Shown here: in pieces, positions 11,801-25,000 of the stretch
Numbering within the stretch: the stretch's first letter is position 1
Layout: the number at the start of each line of letters is the position of its first letter
Assembly (NCBI GenBank): GCA_017165825.1
Contig: CM029367.1
Coordinates: 20,264,252 to 20,328,251 of the forward strand
Direction: 5' to 3'
Length of the DNA: 64,000 bases
From: Hepsetus odoe
Taxonomy: Eukaryota; Chordata; Actinopteri; Characiformes; Hepsetidae
Notes under the pieces: generated by a model
What the model was told of the DNA's origin: nothing
What the model saw: only the letters and a program-made list of their open reading frames with translations
Databases searched by the model: none
Translations under genes and position numbers: made by a program

Positions 11801-13962
11801 GCTGCAAATGTAAGATGCCAATAATACAGCAAAATTTCTAGAAAAACGTCTGAATCCCTATCACATTATTTTTATTCAGAATTTAAGTCCATTTTCATAT
11901 TACTAGAGGCAATCTCAAAAGTGAGAGAAGTCTTTTGTTTACAGTCAAAATTGCAAATTTACATATTCAGCCATATTAAATAGCATTTCCCTCACTTGTC
12001 ATTGGTATATTTCATGTAGTTCCATTATCTTTTTTATATATTTTGTGTAGGTCTTCACAATAAATCAAGTTAAACAACAAGATTGGTTCATGTCTTCATT
12101 ATTTATCTTTTTTACTTAAAGTGTTTCCCTTAATTTGGTTTCACAGCTCATAGGAAGAAATTATTATTGTGCCCTAAAAATATGTGTTCTCACTCATTTC
12201 TAGAAGAGCAGAATGAGTTGGCATTTTATAGATGGTAGAGCAAACTGCAGAGCTGAATTAGTAAGAGGGAGAACTAGATGCCCTTGGGGTGCTGCTAAGG
12301 TTCAGGAGACAGATAAAGATGCTCTTCTCCCTCCTCATTCTCCTAATGGACCATTTGTGCAGAAATGGAAGCAGCAGGCATTTAGTGCATCGTTTTATTG
12401 GGATGAATGATGGATTGGCGACAGCTGGTCAAATCCCACAAAGGCTAATTTGAGACTGGCCGTTCTTTTTGTTCCATGCTAAATCTTAAGCAGTTTAAGT
12501 TACCAGTTCAACAAAACCATCTATTTAGCAGCATAAAATGACATTTTTAAGCCAACCTTAAAATACAAAATAGGTTTTCCAAACATTTAAAAAGACAAAT
12601 GTTGTGTTTAAACTTCCAGAAAAGCAGGATATTTTGTTATTCTGTCCAGCCTTGGTCATGAAATGCAAAGGATCTGGAAACCATGGACAGTAGTTTTTCA
12701 CCAAAGGCATTATTCATTCATTCTCTGCTAAATATTACACTGAAAAAAAAGCACATTTAGGGCCACTAAAGTATCTGTACACCATATTCATCTTTTATCT
12801 GCACTTGCTCATTATACACTGCAGTGGGCAGCAGTGCGCAAACTCAGGCAGTCAGTTGGGATGCCAGCAGGAGCACACTGGTCCCCTACCACTAAAAAGA
12901 GAATTGCACGTTAGCACACAGTCTGTCAACGTGGCTGAGTCATCCTGTCCCCTGTCCAAACAAAGCAGTACTAAACCACTTCATCTTAGTCCAGAGTGAG
13001 ATCATCGCTCCATTACACATCAAATATATCAAACAAAGCAGACAAGTGGTCTTGGAAGAGACCACTATGCATAGTTCCCATAGGAAGGGGAAGGCTATTA
13101 GCAGTGAACTAACAGAATGTCAATACAAGGACAGAACACGTCACAAAATATGAAGTAGCAAGAAATACAAACTGAGAGCAAATATTATGACTATATAACA
13201 GTATGATTTATCTCAGGTCTGCTTGTATCTTAGGTAGAAATTCATAGCAAGTGTGAGAAATTCTCAGGCCCAGCAACTGCCTCTTCATCTTTCTGTCAGA
13301 TGAAATACTGCGAGCTGTCATTTTTATGAGAATGACTAACATCAGCAGGCTGAGGTAGCAGTGAGGAGCTAAGCACACAGCACTAAACATTCAGTATAAT
13401 CTACTATTATTATTAATCGGCGAGGAAATCTGCATAGACCAGCTGTAAAATATTGATTCTCTTGCTAGTAAAATGTCTATGACTGAGAAAATAATTTGTT
13501 ATTAAAAGTGTGTTATTTAAGGTAGGCACCCAAAGAACATTAGCAGTGACTCAGCATCTTCACTGGTATGTAAAAAAGGAAGATTATGGGTGGCCACCTT
13601 TAATCATATTTCTGCCTAACGAGTTCCTTTGGAATAGCTGCTTCCTTACTTACTGATCTGAAGTTTGTTTTATTCAGAAATATTCAGGAAATATTCAGAA
13701 AGTAATATTCTGTCAATCTCAGCAGGCAATTTGGTACCACTAACTCTTGTTTTTTACTCATACATCATTTGAAAAAATCTTTTACTCTTTACATTGTGTG
13801 AACATTGATAAAATGAACCAACAGAATTTTGAAAAGCAAACCTTCCCCTACAAAAACGCATGAACCATTTTTCAGAACTTTTTGTTCTGCTCTACATTTA
13901 ATCGTTTAATGATACTATCAGAGATGAAACTCCACAGCTTTAAAATTAGTAGAGCAGCATAC
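8871..13962. other. tacc2 intron
   Basis: A 5-kb stretch that follows the 762-nt repeat exon. I find no further TACC exon, repeat element or RNA gene that I can name. The next tacc2 exon is probably beyond the left edge of the window. Confidence 0.5.
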
Positions 13963-14724
13963 CTGGTTGGAAGGCCGCTGAGCTTGACTTGCAAGTGAGG
14001 GGAGAGACTGTTGGTCAGTGGGGCCTGAGGTGCGTCAGAGGGAGGAGAAGCCTCAGGCTCAGGCTCTGGCTCAAATACAACCTTGGGCTCAGGTTCTGGC
14101 TTAGGATCACACTCAGGCTCAAATTCAGGTTCTGGCTTAGGCTTGAACTCAGGCTTGGGTTCAGGCTCTAGCTTAGGCAAGGACTCGGGCTTGGGCTCAG
14201 GTTCTGGCTTGAGCAGGGACTCGGGCTTGGGCTCAGGCTCTGGCTTAGGTGAGGACTCAGGCTTGGACTCAGGCAAGGACTCAGGCAAGGACTCAGGCTT
14301 AGGTTCAGGTTCAGGCTCTGGTGTAGGTAAGGACTCAGGCTTGGGTTCAGGCTCTGGCTTGGGCAAGGTCTCAGGCTTGGGCTCAGGTAAGGACTCAGGA
14401 AAGAACTCAGGATTGGGCTCAAACAAGGACTCAGGATTGGGCTCAAACAAGGACTCAGGATTGGGCTCTGGCTCTGGCTTAGAATCAGAGTCCGGCTTGG
14501 TTTCAGGCTTAGCTTCGGACTCAGCCTCTGGTTCAGGCTCAGGATCTGCTTCGAGGTCGGACTCAGAAAGAGCTCTCTCTGGGGGTGTAGGAGGCGGGGT
14601 GGGGAACTCAGCACTGCCCTGAAGAAGGTGAGCAGGGGGAGCAGGAAGTAAGAGATGCTCTTCTGGGGGTGGGGGGAAAGAAGGGTCAGGCTCACTCCCT
14701 TCAGCTGCTTCTGTGTCCAGGAAT
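13963..14724 (-). CDS. tacc2: tacc2 exon with Pro-Glu-Lys repeat array (254 codons)
   Basis: The exon runs from acceptor ...TTGTGCAG to donor AG|GTATGC, entering and leaving after two codon bases. It encodes FLDTEAAEGSEPDPS, then a proline block (FPTPPPTPPERALSESD), then about 170 residues of imperfect repeats built from PEPEPKPESLP units, and ends QVKLSGLPT. In human TACC2 the part after the 'ETPESTTPVK' motif is also proline-rich and holds a short PEPE stretch, so this exon probably corresponds to it, greatly expanded. The segment should be disordered. The repeat is a degenerate minisatellite of about 14047-14560 in DNA and is likely to vary in length. On the opposite strand it reads as a meaningless Gly-Ser-Leu array. 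Confidence 0.88.
14047..14560. repeat. Coding minisatellite (Pro-Glu-Lys array)
   Basis: Tandem units of 6, 12 and 36 bases built on GGCTCAGG / GACTCAGGC blocks. Copies differ by point changes and by small unit insertions, the pattern expected for a repeat that mutates by slippage while staying in frame. Confidence 0.85.
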
Positions 14725-17700
14725 CTGCACAACACACACATACAGGAGTGAGGGGAAGCACTTCACTACATAAGATATAGTTCATTTTAGAACTATGATC
14801 ATTATGTAATATAAGTGTAAGAAGAGGATTTATAATCTTTAAAAAAGCATGCAGCAATGTGGAGGGTATTGTGACTTATTTTGCTATAACATTAAGTATG
14901 ATTACCCATTCAAACTCCCATAGTAAAACAACTTACTCCTGTAACTACATCATCTACATGTTACTTCCACACTTAAATTATTTACAACAGTCAGTACACA
15001 TCATATGATAGTTACTGAAAAATAAGAGTTATATCTCAAGGAGATATTAACTAACTTGGATTAGCAAGATGGATACAGTAATTACACAGAAGCAGTATTA
15101 TTTAATGCATAAAGAACACATTTAAAACCACTATTTTAGACATTCATTTTCATTGGCAGTGACCAGAGGTAGCTGGCAAATGCCCAACTGGGTGTTAACA
15201 GAGAAGAGCCCTAATCGCACAGACTGCCCTCCAGCTGCTCATGGTAGGGGCCTGCCTTCTGTCAGACTCTAAAAATATATCTACCCACAGGAGCCAACCT
15301 CCACACCTCAACAAACCCTCAACAACTGCACATAGCAGAGCACTAGCTTGTCAGAAAATATGCATCCTGCACCCATCAGCAGATGGTCCCATCCACCTAA
15401 CTCAACTGTCTTCATTCCGACTAAAGCATTTCATTGTTAATCTACAGTTCTTAATGAAGCATATCTTTGTTACTTTAAGAACAGTGAGAACAAAATCCTG
15501 TGAGAAAATGCAGATTTACATAATCCTCCCTCTATGAAATTTACACACACACAAGCACAAATGCAGTCACACAAGTATGCACTCTAATCTCCAGGGAGCA
15601 GCTGTATCCTGAGAAATGGGCCTAGAGCCCCCAGACAGTGTATTTAATAGCAAACAGACCGCAATAAATAAAATTAGCTGAGTGAGCCAGCACTTTAGCA
15701 GCCATTAAAATAACAACAATGCAACTGCTGTTTGCCGTAGCCACTGTAACACTTCTTGAGAAGCAGCACCTATTAGCCAGAGTGACTGGAGTTATCAGTC
15801 AATTGCACTGTGGTTGAGTTTAAGCGCCAGATTTGTGTCCATTTCTGCCAGAGTCCACTGCTTAAACAATGTTCCAGCCTCATGTTTGTAACTGGTAATA
15901 CTACTCCACTTTCTGAAAATCAATGAGACAAACAGCATGCAGTGCAACATCAGCACCAGCAATGCATGGGTAATTACCAAGCAGTTACCATAGCAACCCC
16001 TGTTCAGCTACCCTTCACACACCCAATCCGGTTCCTTACTGAGCGTCATTTCACCCCTGGCTATATATCCCCAACGTATATATATATATATATCAACATA
16101 TTTACCCTGAACAACTTTAGAATAACATCTCTCCCAGCCCTGGGCAAAATTAGTAACTTTTTCGAGGGTGTGAGCAGTGTTTAGTGTGTAGTAATCTGGA
16201 TGTCCAATTACATCTATACGGGTGAACAGAAACCTGACTGAAATCATTTCACATTCACTCAACTTGAACATATATAACAGATATTATGCCACAATAAAGC
16301 CACTAAATATTGCTTATTGTTGTACAGCTGCTACAGAAAGACATGACAATCATTCTTTCTAAACTTTCTAAACTTTAAGTCTAAAGACTTTACAAAACTT
16401 TCTAACCAAATGTAAACTTCTCAAAACACTTCCAAGAGTTAAATCTTCCTCTATCCCTAGGAATATGAAAGTCATGAGTCATGTAAGTCAATTCAAACGC
16501 TTAAAAAATTGATGTCCTTCTTTAATAGGCTATATCTACTTAAACAGGTGATATTTTTCCAGACTGTGAGAATTTCAACACCCGTAATTGGTATTAAAAT
16601 GCCTCTTGCTTTGACTCTTGCAGCAGACTTTGCTTTCCAGAGGCAGTTAGCTCTCTCTCAACACATACTAAAATAAGCAATCAGACTATGTATAATAATC
16701 TCATGTCTGGAACTGGAATAAAGAAGACAGAAAGAGAAAGAAGCAAGATTTGCTATTCTCCCTGACATATTTAATCATGCTCCAACACGTTTTCTCCCTC
16801 CCACTTTCCCCTAATATACAGTACCTCCCACCTTCCATCTGTTGAGGTCAGCGCATACAGGCTGTAATTAACTGTACTTAGTGTACCCACAAGCCTGTGT
16901 GCTGAAACTCTCCAGCATCACCAAGGAAGAGAAATGCCTTTAAACTTCGGTAAAACAAAGCGAGCTCAGAACTTACCAGGCACAAAGTCCACCAGGCCAA
17001 GTCAATGTAATGTACAGCATGGAAAGTGTTCTCTTTGGCCACTGTACTCAAAATACCTCAGACGTCCACTTCACAGGACTGCTCTCTCTCTCTTTTTTCT
17101 GTAACACTCACTTTCTCTCTCACTCACTCACTCACTCACTCACTCACATTAGAGTGTGCTTTGCACCATGGCTTTTGTTCTAGACTGACAGCCTTCTAGG
17201 AATGACCTCATGTGAGGGTGTTGGCGCAAATAGCAAACACATATGTATGGCTGTGCACTTCTGTGCACCCACGCACATATACACACACACACACACAGAC
17301 GCACATACTCATGCAGCCTAAATTCCTTGTGGTCCAAGACTAAGAGAGAGCCAGAGAGAATTTAATGGCTGCAATGAAAAAGGCATCAGCTAAAGATACT
17401 TTGACAAACCAGCACACAACAAGAAATACCAAAGTGAACAAACAATCTAATCCTAATGCTCAGAGAGATTAGACCGAAATTCAAAATAAGCGAGAATGCC
17501 TCTATCTCTGTCTCTTCCTCTCTGGCTCCTGCATGTATCTCCCAGCAAAGCGTTAGGTCCAAAGCTGTGACTGACAAGCAGCAAGTGGTTAATTTGCTTA
17601 TGTTGCTGTTATGAGGGTTTACCACTAAGGGATTATAAAATGAAAAAGTTAAGAGATAAGGAGGAAGATGGAAAAAAAAGCCTAAAATCTGAAGGTCAAT

Positions 17701-18406
17701 AATTAAACCTTATTATTGAAAAATCTGATAATTGCAGTGATAGGTCAAACAAACACAGAGTGGCATGGATATCCCTAGCAGGCCTAAAATAATAGTAGTC
17801 TAGTCATACAAAAACACATTTAAAAATGTCTATGCTATTTAAAGTGAAGTCCAAAACTCACAGCCTAAACTCTTTACAAGGCTTTGCATTTCATGTTATA
17901 TCCGCAATGGTAAAGACTGGCAAGAAGATTACTGTTCATTATATTGCCTTACCTCCTCTACAGTCCATTAAGAAGTCAGTTATCAAGGGACTGATTCCTT
18001 CTACCCGTCTGTAATGATGTCATCCCCTGAGTGCCTTGCATAAACATCTACTGTACGCTGTGGTCTGAATGTTCATCCACTAGCAAGAGTTTGTTTCTTT
18101 CAGCTGAGCCTCGTGTGAAGTCTACAGATGTTTGTTACAGCTTAGGAGACAGATATTATTTTAATCCGATCACTTCCGTGATTTAAACTCAAGCCATCTG
18201 GAGCTTTACCCCAGCCCTGAATCAGTCTTAGCAGAGAGATTACAACCTCTAACAGTCAAATCTTATCAGAATGTCAGCACTAAAAAGACAACTTTACCAG
18301 CTTGTATCCATTTAAAGCCAGGCAAAAAAAAACAAACATGAACATTACAGCAAATAATTTCATTATAGAGTATCATGTGTGCCAGTAAAACATAAAAAGT
18401 ACCTAC
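14725..18406. other. tacc2 intron with microsatellites
   Basis: No coding block is visible. It holds a short (TA)n at about 16076-16092, a (CTCA)n run at about 17117-17147 and a (CA)n run at about 17281-17297. The 15600-15980 stretch has an unusually even composition and might be a conserved non-coding element, but only an alignment could show that. Confidence 0.5.
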
Positions 18407-18514
18407 CTACTGTCTGGTGGCTCCTCTAGCTGTTCCTTCACTGGGGGGATGCTCTCTTCAGTGGGTGTCTGGAACTCTACTTCAGCTTGAGGCGAGTCGA
18501 GTGTCTCGATTGGT
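18407..18514 (-). CDS. tacc2: tacc2 108-nt exon with the TACC 'ETP...PVK' motif
   Basis: Acceptor TTCTCCCTAG and donor AG|GTAGGT bound 36 codons (phase 2 to 2). The frame reads PIETLDSPQAEVEFQTPTEE followed by SIPPVKEQLEEPPDS. The EFQTPTEESIPPVK core matches the TACC-family motif seen as EAFETPESTTPVK in human TACC2 and as FETPEAETPI in TACC1. It joins the giant exon (…CQEDR) and the repeat exon (RFLDTEA…) with no phase conflict. This is the best protein-level evidence that the locus is a TACC gene. Confidence 0.87.
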
Positions 18515-19015
18515 CTAGGGAGAAATGACAAGCAGATCAAGAGTCACAACGCAAAGTTCCTATCAGCAATTGTTTACAGACTGTGAAAGTGTGTGTTGTG
18601 TTTGTGGGTGTGTATATGAATAGGCCCTTTCTTGCCCAAAAGGGCAAAGGTTGATGTCACTGCTGAGGTCATTTTCAAGAGATAATGGGCTGTAAGTGGT
18701 TGCACTGTCTCCATTTTTTCTCAACAAGACATATGAGAAACAAGTCTGAATGCTAACACGAAAATCTTATCATAGTTACTCAATAAATTGACACTATCCT
18801 AACAAATCCATGAATCTCCAAAACTGTTACAGCTGAAGGCAAAAATATTTTTTATGTATGTTAATAAAATTAATGTTTCTCAACTAAATTGGTTCGTAAT
18901 CGTGCATTGGTCTCACAATGAAGAGAGCAGTGGCTGGGTTCAAATGACAAATAGAAATGGAAAAAAAAATAATAAAATGAATGACTTATACAAACAGCTT
19001 TCAAGGCTGTAGTAC
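18515..19015. other. Short tacc2 intron
   Basis: The intron between the giant exon and the 108-nt exon, about 0.5 kb, with GT and AG ends on the minus strand and no other feature. Confidence 0.8.
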
Positions 19016-22000
19016 CTGTCCTCTTGACATCCATGGGGGATCTCAGCTTTACAGTCCTGTGGAATCTCAGAGATGGACACTGATTCTCTCATTGCTCTGA
19101 GCCATTCTGAACTTTCACATAATCCCTCTGTGCCTAGTCTATGTGTCTCTGGATTCATCTCCATTACAGGGCTAACAGCTGGATCCAAGACGCCTAAAAT
19201 ATCTTCAGCCTGTGATACACTAGTATTTAGACTAACTAATCTCTCTGCATCTTCTGATATTTCTTTGTTCTCCATGCTACCTCCAATATTGTCTTCAGTG
19301 ATGACTTGAATGCAGTGCACTTCTTCATTTGTTGGGCCATGATTGTTTTCCGTCTCAGATTCTGACACTCCTGAGGCATTTTCACGCATTATTTGAATGA
19401 AAGACTTGGTAGCCTCCTGACTGGGTAGTGCATTAGTAGAGAGTAGCATCTGGATAGAGTCCTGTGAGTTTGTCACCATGGAGACAGTAGTGGCTTTGGG
19501 GAATAATGATGATTCAGTAACAGAATGCTGCTTCAGTTCAGGCTGCAATCCATTAGCACCATCTGATGCTGACGGATAAGCATCACCACTCACAGTTTTG
19601 TCTGCAAGAGACATATTCCTCTCTTTGTATTTGGGCAACTTGCTCTCGTTTCCTTCTTTTCTGTCATTAAGATCAGGCTCTGGGGACCTGAACTCAGTAC
19701 TTTCACAAAGCTCTTCAAATTTCCTGCTCTCTGCTTTCTCTCGGTTCTCATCATTGTACCCAGTTAAGTTTTCCTTTTTGTACTCCATTTGTTTAACCTC
19801 TGCTAAAGGGGTTGGCGGTATCTTCCTATTATTGACCCCCTCTTCAGTCCCTCTACATGCTTTTAAAGTCTGTAATTCATTATTCTGTTGCTTATCATGG
19901 ACAAGGTCCTGTCGCTCTGTGTTGTGTATAAGGCTAGGCTCCATTGGGAGTGCCTGGTTAAGTTGATCTACCAGCAAAGCCATGCCCTCAGTCTGATTAG
20001 TCAAATTGGATGATGTGACAGAAGTCTTCACTGGAGGAGGATGATCTTCATTTGTCATCTCTGCATTATCCACATCTTGAGAGGCCTTTCCCACTATGTA
20101 ATGGTCTTCTTTTTCACTGAACGCAGGAACCAGTGAGGGAGAGACAATATTAGGGTTGTGCTTAAGAGCAGGCTCAACAGTAAGTTCAGCCTTTTGCTCC
20201 TTGGACAGATATTCAAGGGTTCCAGGAACAGATACCAATACAAAGTCAGCCTGACTGGTGCATACTTCAGTACACTTGCTGTTGCCAAGGATGACCACAT
20301 TGTAAGACTGGTCCTCTTTTTTGTCTGAGCTGCTGGAATTCTCAAGTGACTTAGAGGAATCATTTATAGGCAGTTCTGCAGATTTACTGGAGTCAGCAAT
20401 GGTGTTTTGCAGATTCCCAGATTTATCTGCTTCAGTCTCTAACTTAATAGCACAAGGTGGAGGTTTGCTCTTACTTTTATGTGATGCTGTGATGACAGAA
20501 CAAGGTAATTCTCCAAGTTGAGGTTTGACTTCTGTATTCTCAAGAGCTGGTGCTGAATCGCCTGTCGATTTACCTTCTTGATTTACTATTTCCATCTTCT
20601 GGTCTGTCTGAGTGGTGTCTTTGTCTTCACTATATTCACTTAAAACAGGTGATGAACTCCGAATTACAGAAGATACACTTTCAGGGTCTATTAGTTTTAG
20701 TTCCTTTTCACCTTTAGCCCTGTTGTTACACTTTTCATCAGCTACTAGCATTGTGACATTCTCCACATTTGCCAAACCATTACAGCCGTTTTTGGCTCCT
20801 GCTCTACTTTCTAAAATCCCTTTGGCCTCCTCTTCAGAACTAAGACAGTTAAGCTTGGCTTCTTCTTTACAAAACATTTCATGCTTCTCTAAACCTCTAC
20901 ACAGCATCATTTCAGTGGTATCTGTAAACCTCTGTTGTTGTAATCCTGGAGGGTGAAAGTTCATATTCAAGACAGGTGCCAAATCCAATTCACACACTGT
21001 TTTTTCATCTGTTGTGCAGCCCTCCACACAGCCTGACTCCTGCATCACTGGTAGTGCCACAGACAGGTTCAGATTCATGGTAGGACGAGTGCCCTCAATC
21101 AGTGAACTACCAGACCTTTGGTTTTCTTTTAGAAGCTCTTGGGAGACAAGGGCAGGCTCAGACAAAACATCAGTCTGCAGTTGTTTACTAGAAACAGATT
21201 CATTTAAGTTTTCTTCTTTTTTGCTGTACTTCTTATCTTGTGCCATCCCCTCACAATCCATGTTTATTAGGTTTTGACTCATAAGTCTATGTTCGTTCAC
21301 CATTTCTTCCTGAAGTTTGTGACGGCTCTCACGTTTTTCTTCTGAAGTGATTGTTTTCTCTTCTTTAAGATCTTTAGAACTTTCCATCGTGTTTACACTT
21401 TGTTTCTCAAATGAATGCACATCTTCATTCTTTGTATCATCAGAGGCATTATGTTTAATTGTAACAGTTAGTTCTTTATGCAGGTTAACTCCATTTGCAT
21501 GTTGTGTTTTTTCTTCTTGTGTCAAATGTATCATCTGTTTCTCTCCTTCTGAACATTCTTGATGTATTTCTTCTGTGTTCATTGAAATAAGTGTCCCAGC
21601 TGCTACTGCTGCGCCATCTTTAACAACGTTACATGCATCCTCAATAGACATCTCGTTTTGTCTGGTGTTGATCTCAGATGCACTGAGTTGTTCTGTCACA
21701 GTGGTGATCAAACTGGATGATTCGACACCAGTGGAATCTTCAGGAATGTTACTTTCTAAATATGGTAAGGAATTCTGTTTATTACTGGCAGACTTTAAAG
21801 ACTGAATTTCAGCCTTGATATCTACTGAACCTGAGCTGGAAGGCTCAGGTGACATAATCTCTGTTGACATTTTCATCTTACTATTATCGATCTCGGAAAT
21901 GGCCTCACATTGCTTATGAAACTTGTTCTCAGTACAGTGGTATGAACTGCCTAACAGTTCAGTATTTTGCTTAGGTTCATGTCCTGTTATTCCAGCATTA

Positions 22001-25000
22001 TAGCCTTTTGTAGGTGTAGTGGCTAATTCTCTTTCACACTCAGTATTTAATTGCTTCTCTGATGGCCTTGCAACAACCATTTCAGATTTTCCATCTCCAG
22101 TGTCCTCATTTATCACAGCATCTTTCTTCTCATTTGCATTTTCATCATCATGTAGGCTCTCTCCTGCCAAATCACTATAATGCTGTTCTAGTTCATTTGG
22201 TGCTAACTGAGCCTTATGCATGAAAAAAGCAGGAGCAGTTTTCATATCTGCGGCCAAGGAATCCTCAGAAATGGCTACATCATTTTCCTTTTTTTCTCCT
22301 TTTACCTCCACTGCCATAGAATCCCCTTCCTTTTTTTCGACAGCATTACCTTGTAAAATCATGCCTCTCACGCCTACATTGAGATCCCCTCCATTGTTCA
22401 TAGTGATCATGCTATTATGGTCAGAGCTGCCCTGCACTTCCTCCCCTGGGACAGAAACATCACAGTCATTAATGAACTCCCAGTGACTCAGCATAGGGCC
22501 AGGAGGCCGAAGGACAATAGGCACTCTAGGATCGTTTTGAATGCCTGGCAAGGAAAAATTTCCTTCCACTGGAAGAGGCACATCCATAGCAGGGTGAGTA
22601 GGATATTCTATAATCACAACATCATTGGCAATTTCTGTGTTGGGTGTGTTCTCTTGACTTGAGTCTTTTTGATACTGCATCTCAGCAGATTGCTCTTCAG
22701 GTTTCATTTGATTAGGATATTCTGTAATCACAACATCACTGGCAATTTCTGTGTTTGGTTTGTCCTCTTGACTTGAGTCTTTTTGATACTGCATCTCAGC
22801 AGATTGCTCTTCAGGTTTCATTTGAGCAAATTCCTCTGATAAAACAGAGGACACCAGTTTTGATTTCTGATCCTGCTGAGATATATCAGTACTGCTAGTA
22901 TAGTGACTCTGGAGTACAGTCTTTGTTCCTGAGCCTGCAGCAGGTGACTGCACAAGAAAAGAGAGAGAGTTCACCTCAGATTTGACAGAGTGCTCTTCAC
23001 AAACACCTCCCAGTGGTTTAGACTCTGGCTTTGACTCCTGTTGTGTACTGTCACATACTATACATGCTCCTTGTTTTTTAACTGCTGCAGTCATATCATG
23101 AGCTACTGACTTTTCATCCATTTTTTCTTTTGTAGTGACTTCCGCCTTTTTTTCTTCATCACTATGAGACATAATGGGGTCAGCTCCTGGACACACCACA
23201 GAACAGAGAAGACTCTTGTCACTTGCTGTCACTAATAAAGTGGTATCCTGTAGTACAATATTTTTTTCTACTGAAAGTACATCCTCCAGGTTGTTATGTG
23301 TGAGGATAACATGTTCATTCTTTGCTTGCTGGTCTTCATCAATTTTCTCAAGAATTTGGTTCACAGCAGTTTTCTCCTCAGCATCAATGACTTCCGGGTC
23401 ATTAATACTCATATTTGTGACTGAGGACAACAAATTGTTCTCTTCAGGACTCCTCACAGTTATACTTTCAACTTTTGCATCATTTTCTTCTTTACTTCCA
23501 CCATGATCTTTTGCATTATCATTCCCAGCAATCCTTCCTTCTGCCCCCTGAGGTTCACTGGTACTCTCACACGTAGTGGTAGTTGGTTCTATTTTGCTTA
23601 TGCTAAAAAAACCCTGGAAGTTAAAGCTGGTCTCACTTACTGGGTGTCGCAGATTCTCATGAACAGTCAGTGGAGGAAGAGAGGCGAAACCAGTCACCCG
23701 GCTGGACAAAGTACTACCTTCCAGTGCTTCTGGAGGGTCCATCTTTTCTTTTCCATATGGGGTTCCTTCCTTATTGCTGAAACTTCTAGTGATGTCCCTC
23801 ATATCCAGCTGAGATGTAGAGGAATCTTGATCTTCTCTCCTTTGATGCACTTTGTCTTCTGTCCCTTTTTCGACTTGATGTGCCCCACTGTCTAGAGTTT
23901 GAGTCCGCAATGTACTCTGCACCTGTTGATAGCTGGCTGGTGCTGCAGAATCTATACCATCTGCAGGGGCTGTAGTAAGATGTGATATATCACTGCTTGG
24001 CAGTTTTCCTTCCCTTGCAGTCAAACTCTCGTTTAGGTGAGCCTTCCCCTCCGCCAGTGTCTTCTTCTCTTTTTCAGTAGAGTTTGAGATGGAGCCTGGA
24101 GAGGAGAGGTGTACAAAGCTGCAGGATTCTGTTCCGTTGCTGGTCAAAAAGGGTAAGGCTGTTTCAGCTCTTTCTATTGTGACGGAAGTGACGAGCTCAC
24201 CTCTTTGCTTATTGTCCACCAATGGCGCGCCGTTGTCATGGAGTGGATGCGTCTCGGTATCTGTCAATGACAGCCCTTTGCTATGAGTTGCCTGCCGTGT
24301 GAATAAAATTTCTGCTCCTCCCTGCTCTCTCCCTATCCCCTCCTCTTCACTCTCCTCTGTCCCTCCCTCTCCCTTTCTCTCTAGTGACTCAGAGCTCTTT
24401 CCCTTCCAGTCACGTCTGTCATGATGCCCAGGCGGAGAGGTAGTGTTCACAGTCCAGTCCTCAGCATTTGCTGTGGCTGTTTTACTCTCAGCACTTGCAG
24501 ATAGTGGGTCCGTCCCTGGGGAACCATCAACTGGCGGACCTCCTCCCTTGCTTTCATCCTCTTCAGAGTGTGCCATTTTGTAGATACAGCCCACCTTTAA
24601 AGCAGCTTCTACCACCTCAGTGGCCTCTGCAGGTGAGCTGTCTGTCTTGGAAGAAAGTAATATATGTAGGTGCTTTTCTTCTACAATAATTTCACTCTTT
24701 TTTCCCTCAGAACTCGGAGATACATCCATGTCTTGTAATTCTGTAGTTTCAGCTAAAAATTCTATTGTTGATGCCTCAGATGTTGCTGCACCTCTCTGGT
24801 ATGCGTCACCAATCACGTTCTCTTGTACTCCGGCATATTCTATCATTTCTGGCATCGTGGGTGTTGTCAGTGGCAACGCGGAATCAACGGCCGGTGCTGA
24901 AGTCTCTTCAAGGGCACTCTCCACCTCCTCCTCCTCCTCCTCCTCCTCCTCCTCCTCCTCTTTCTTCCTCTCTTCAGCACCAGCTCTGCTCAGAATGTGT

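Noticed and set aside
12213..12410. A 65-residue plus-strand frame that looked coding-like
   Set aside because: No splice sites in phase, no recognised domain and no neighbours on that strand. It may be conserved noncoding DNA, but I cannot show that.
14083..14622. A 179-residue plus-strand frame of Gly-Ser-Leu repeats resembling a structural repeat protein
   Set aside because: It is the antisense of the tacc2 Pro-Glu-Lys exon. The exon has splice sites and phase-compatible partners on the minus strand; the Gly-Ser frame has none.
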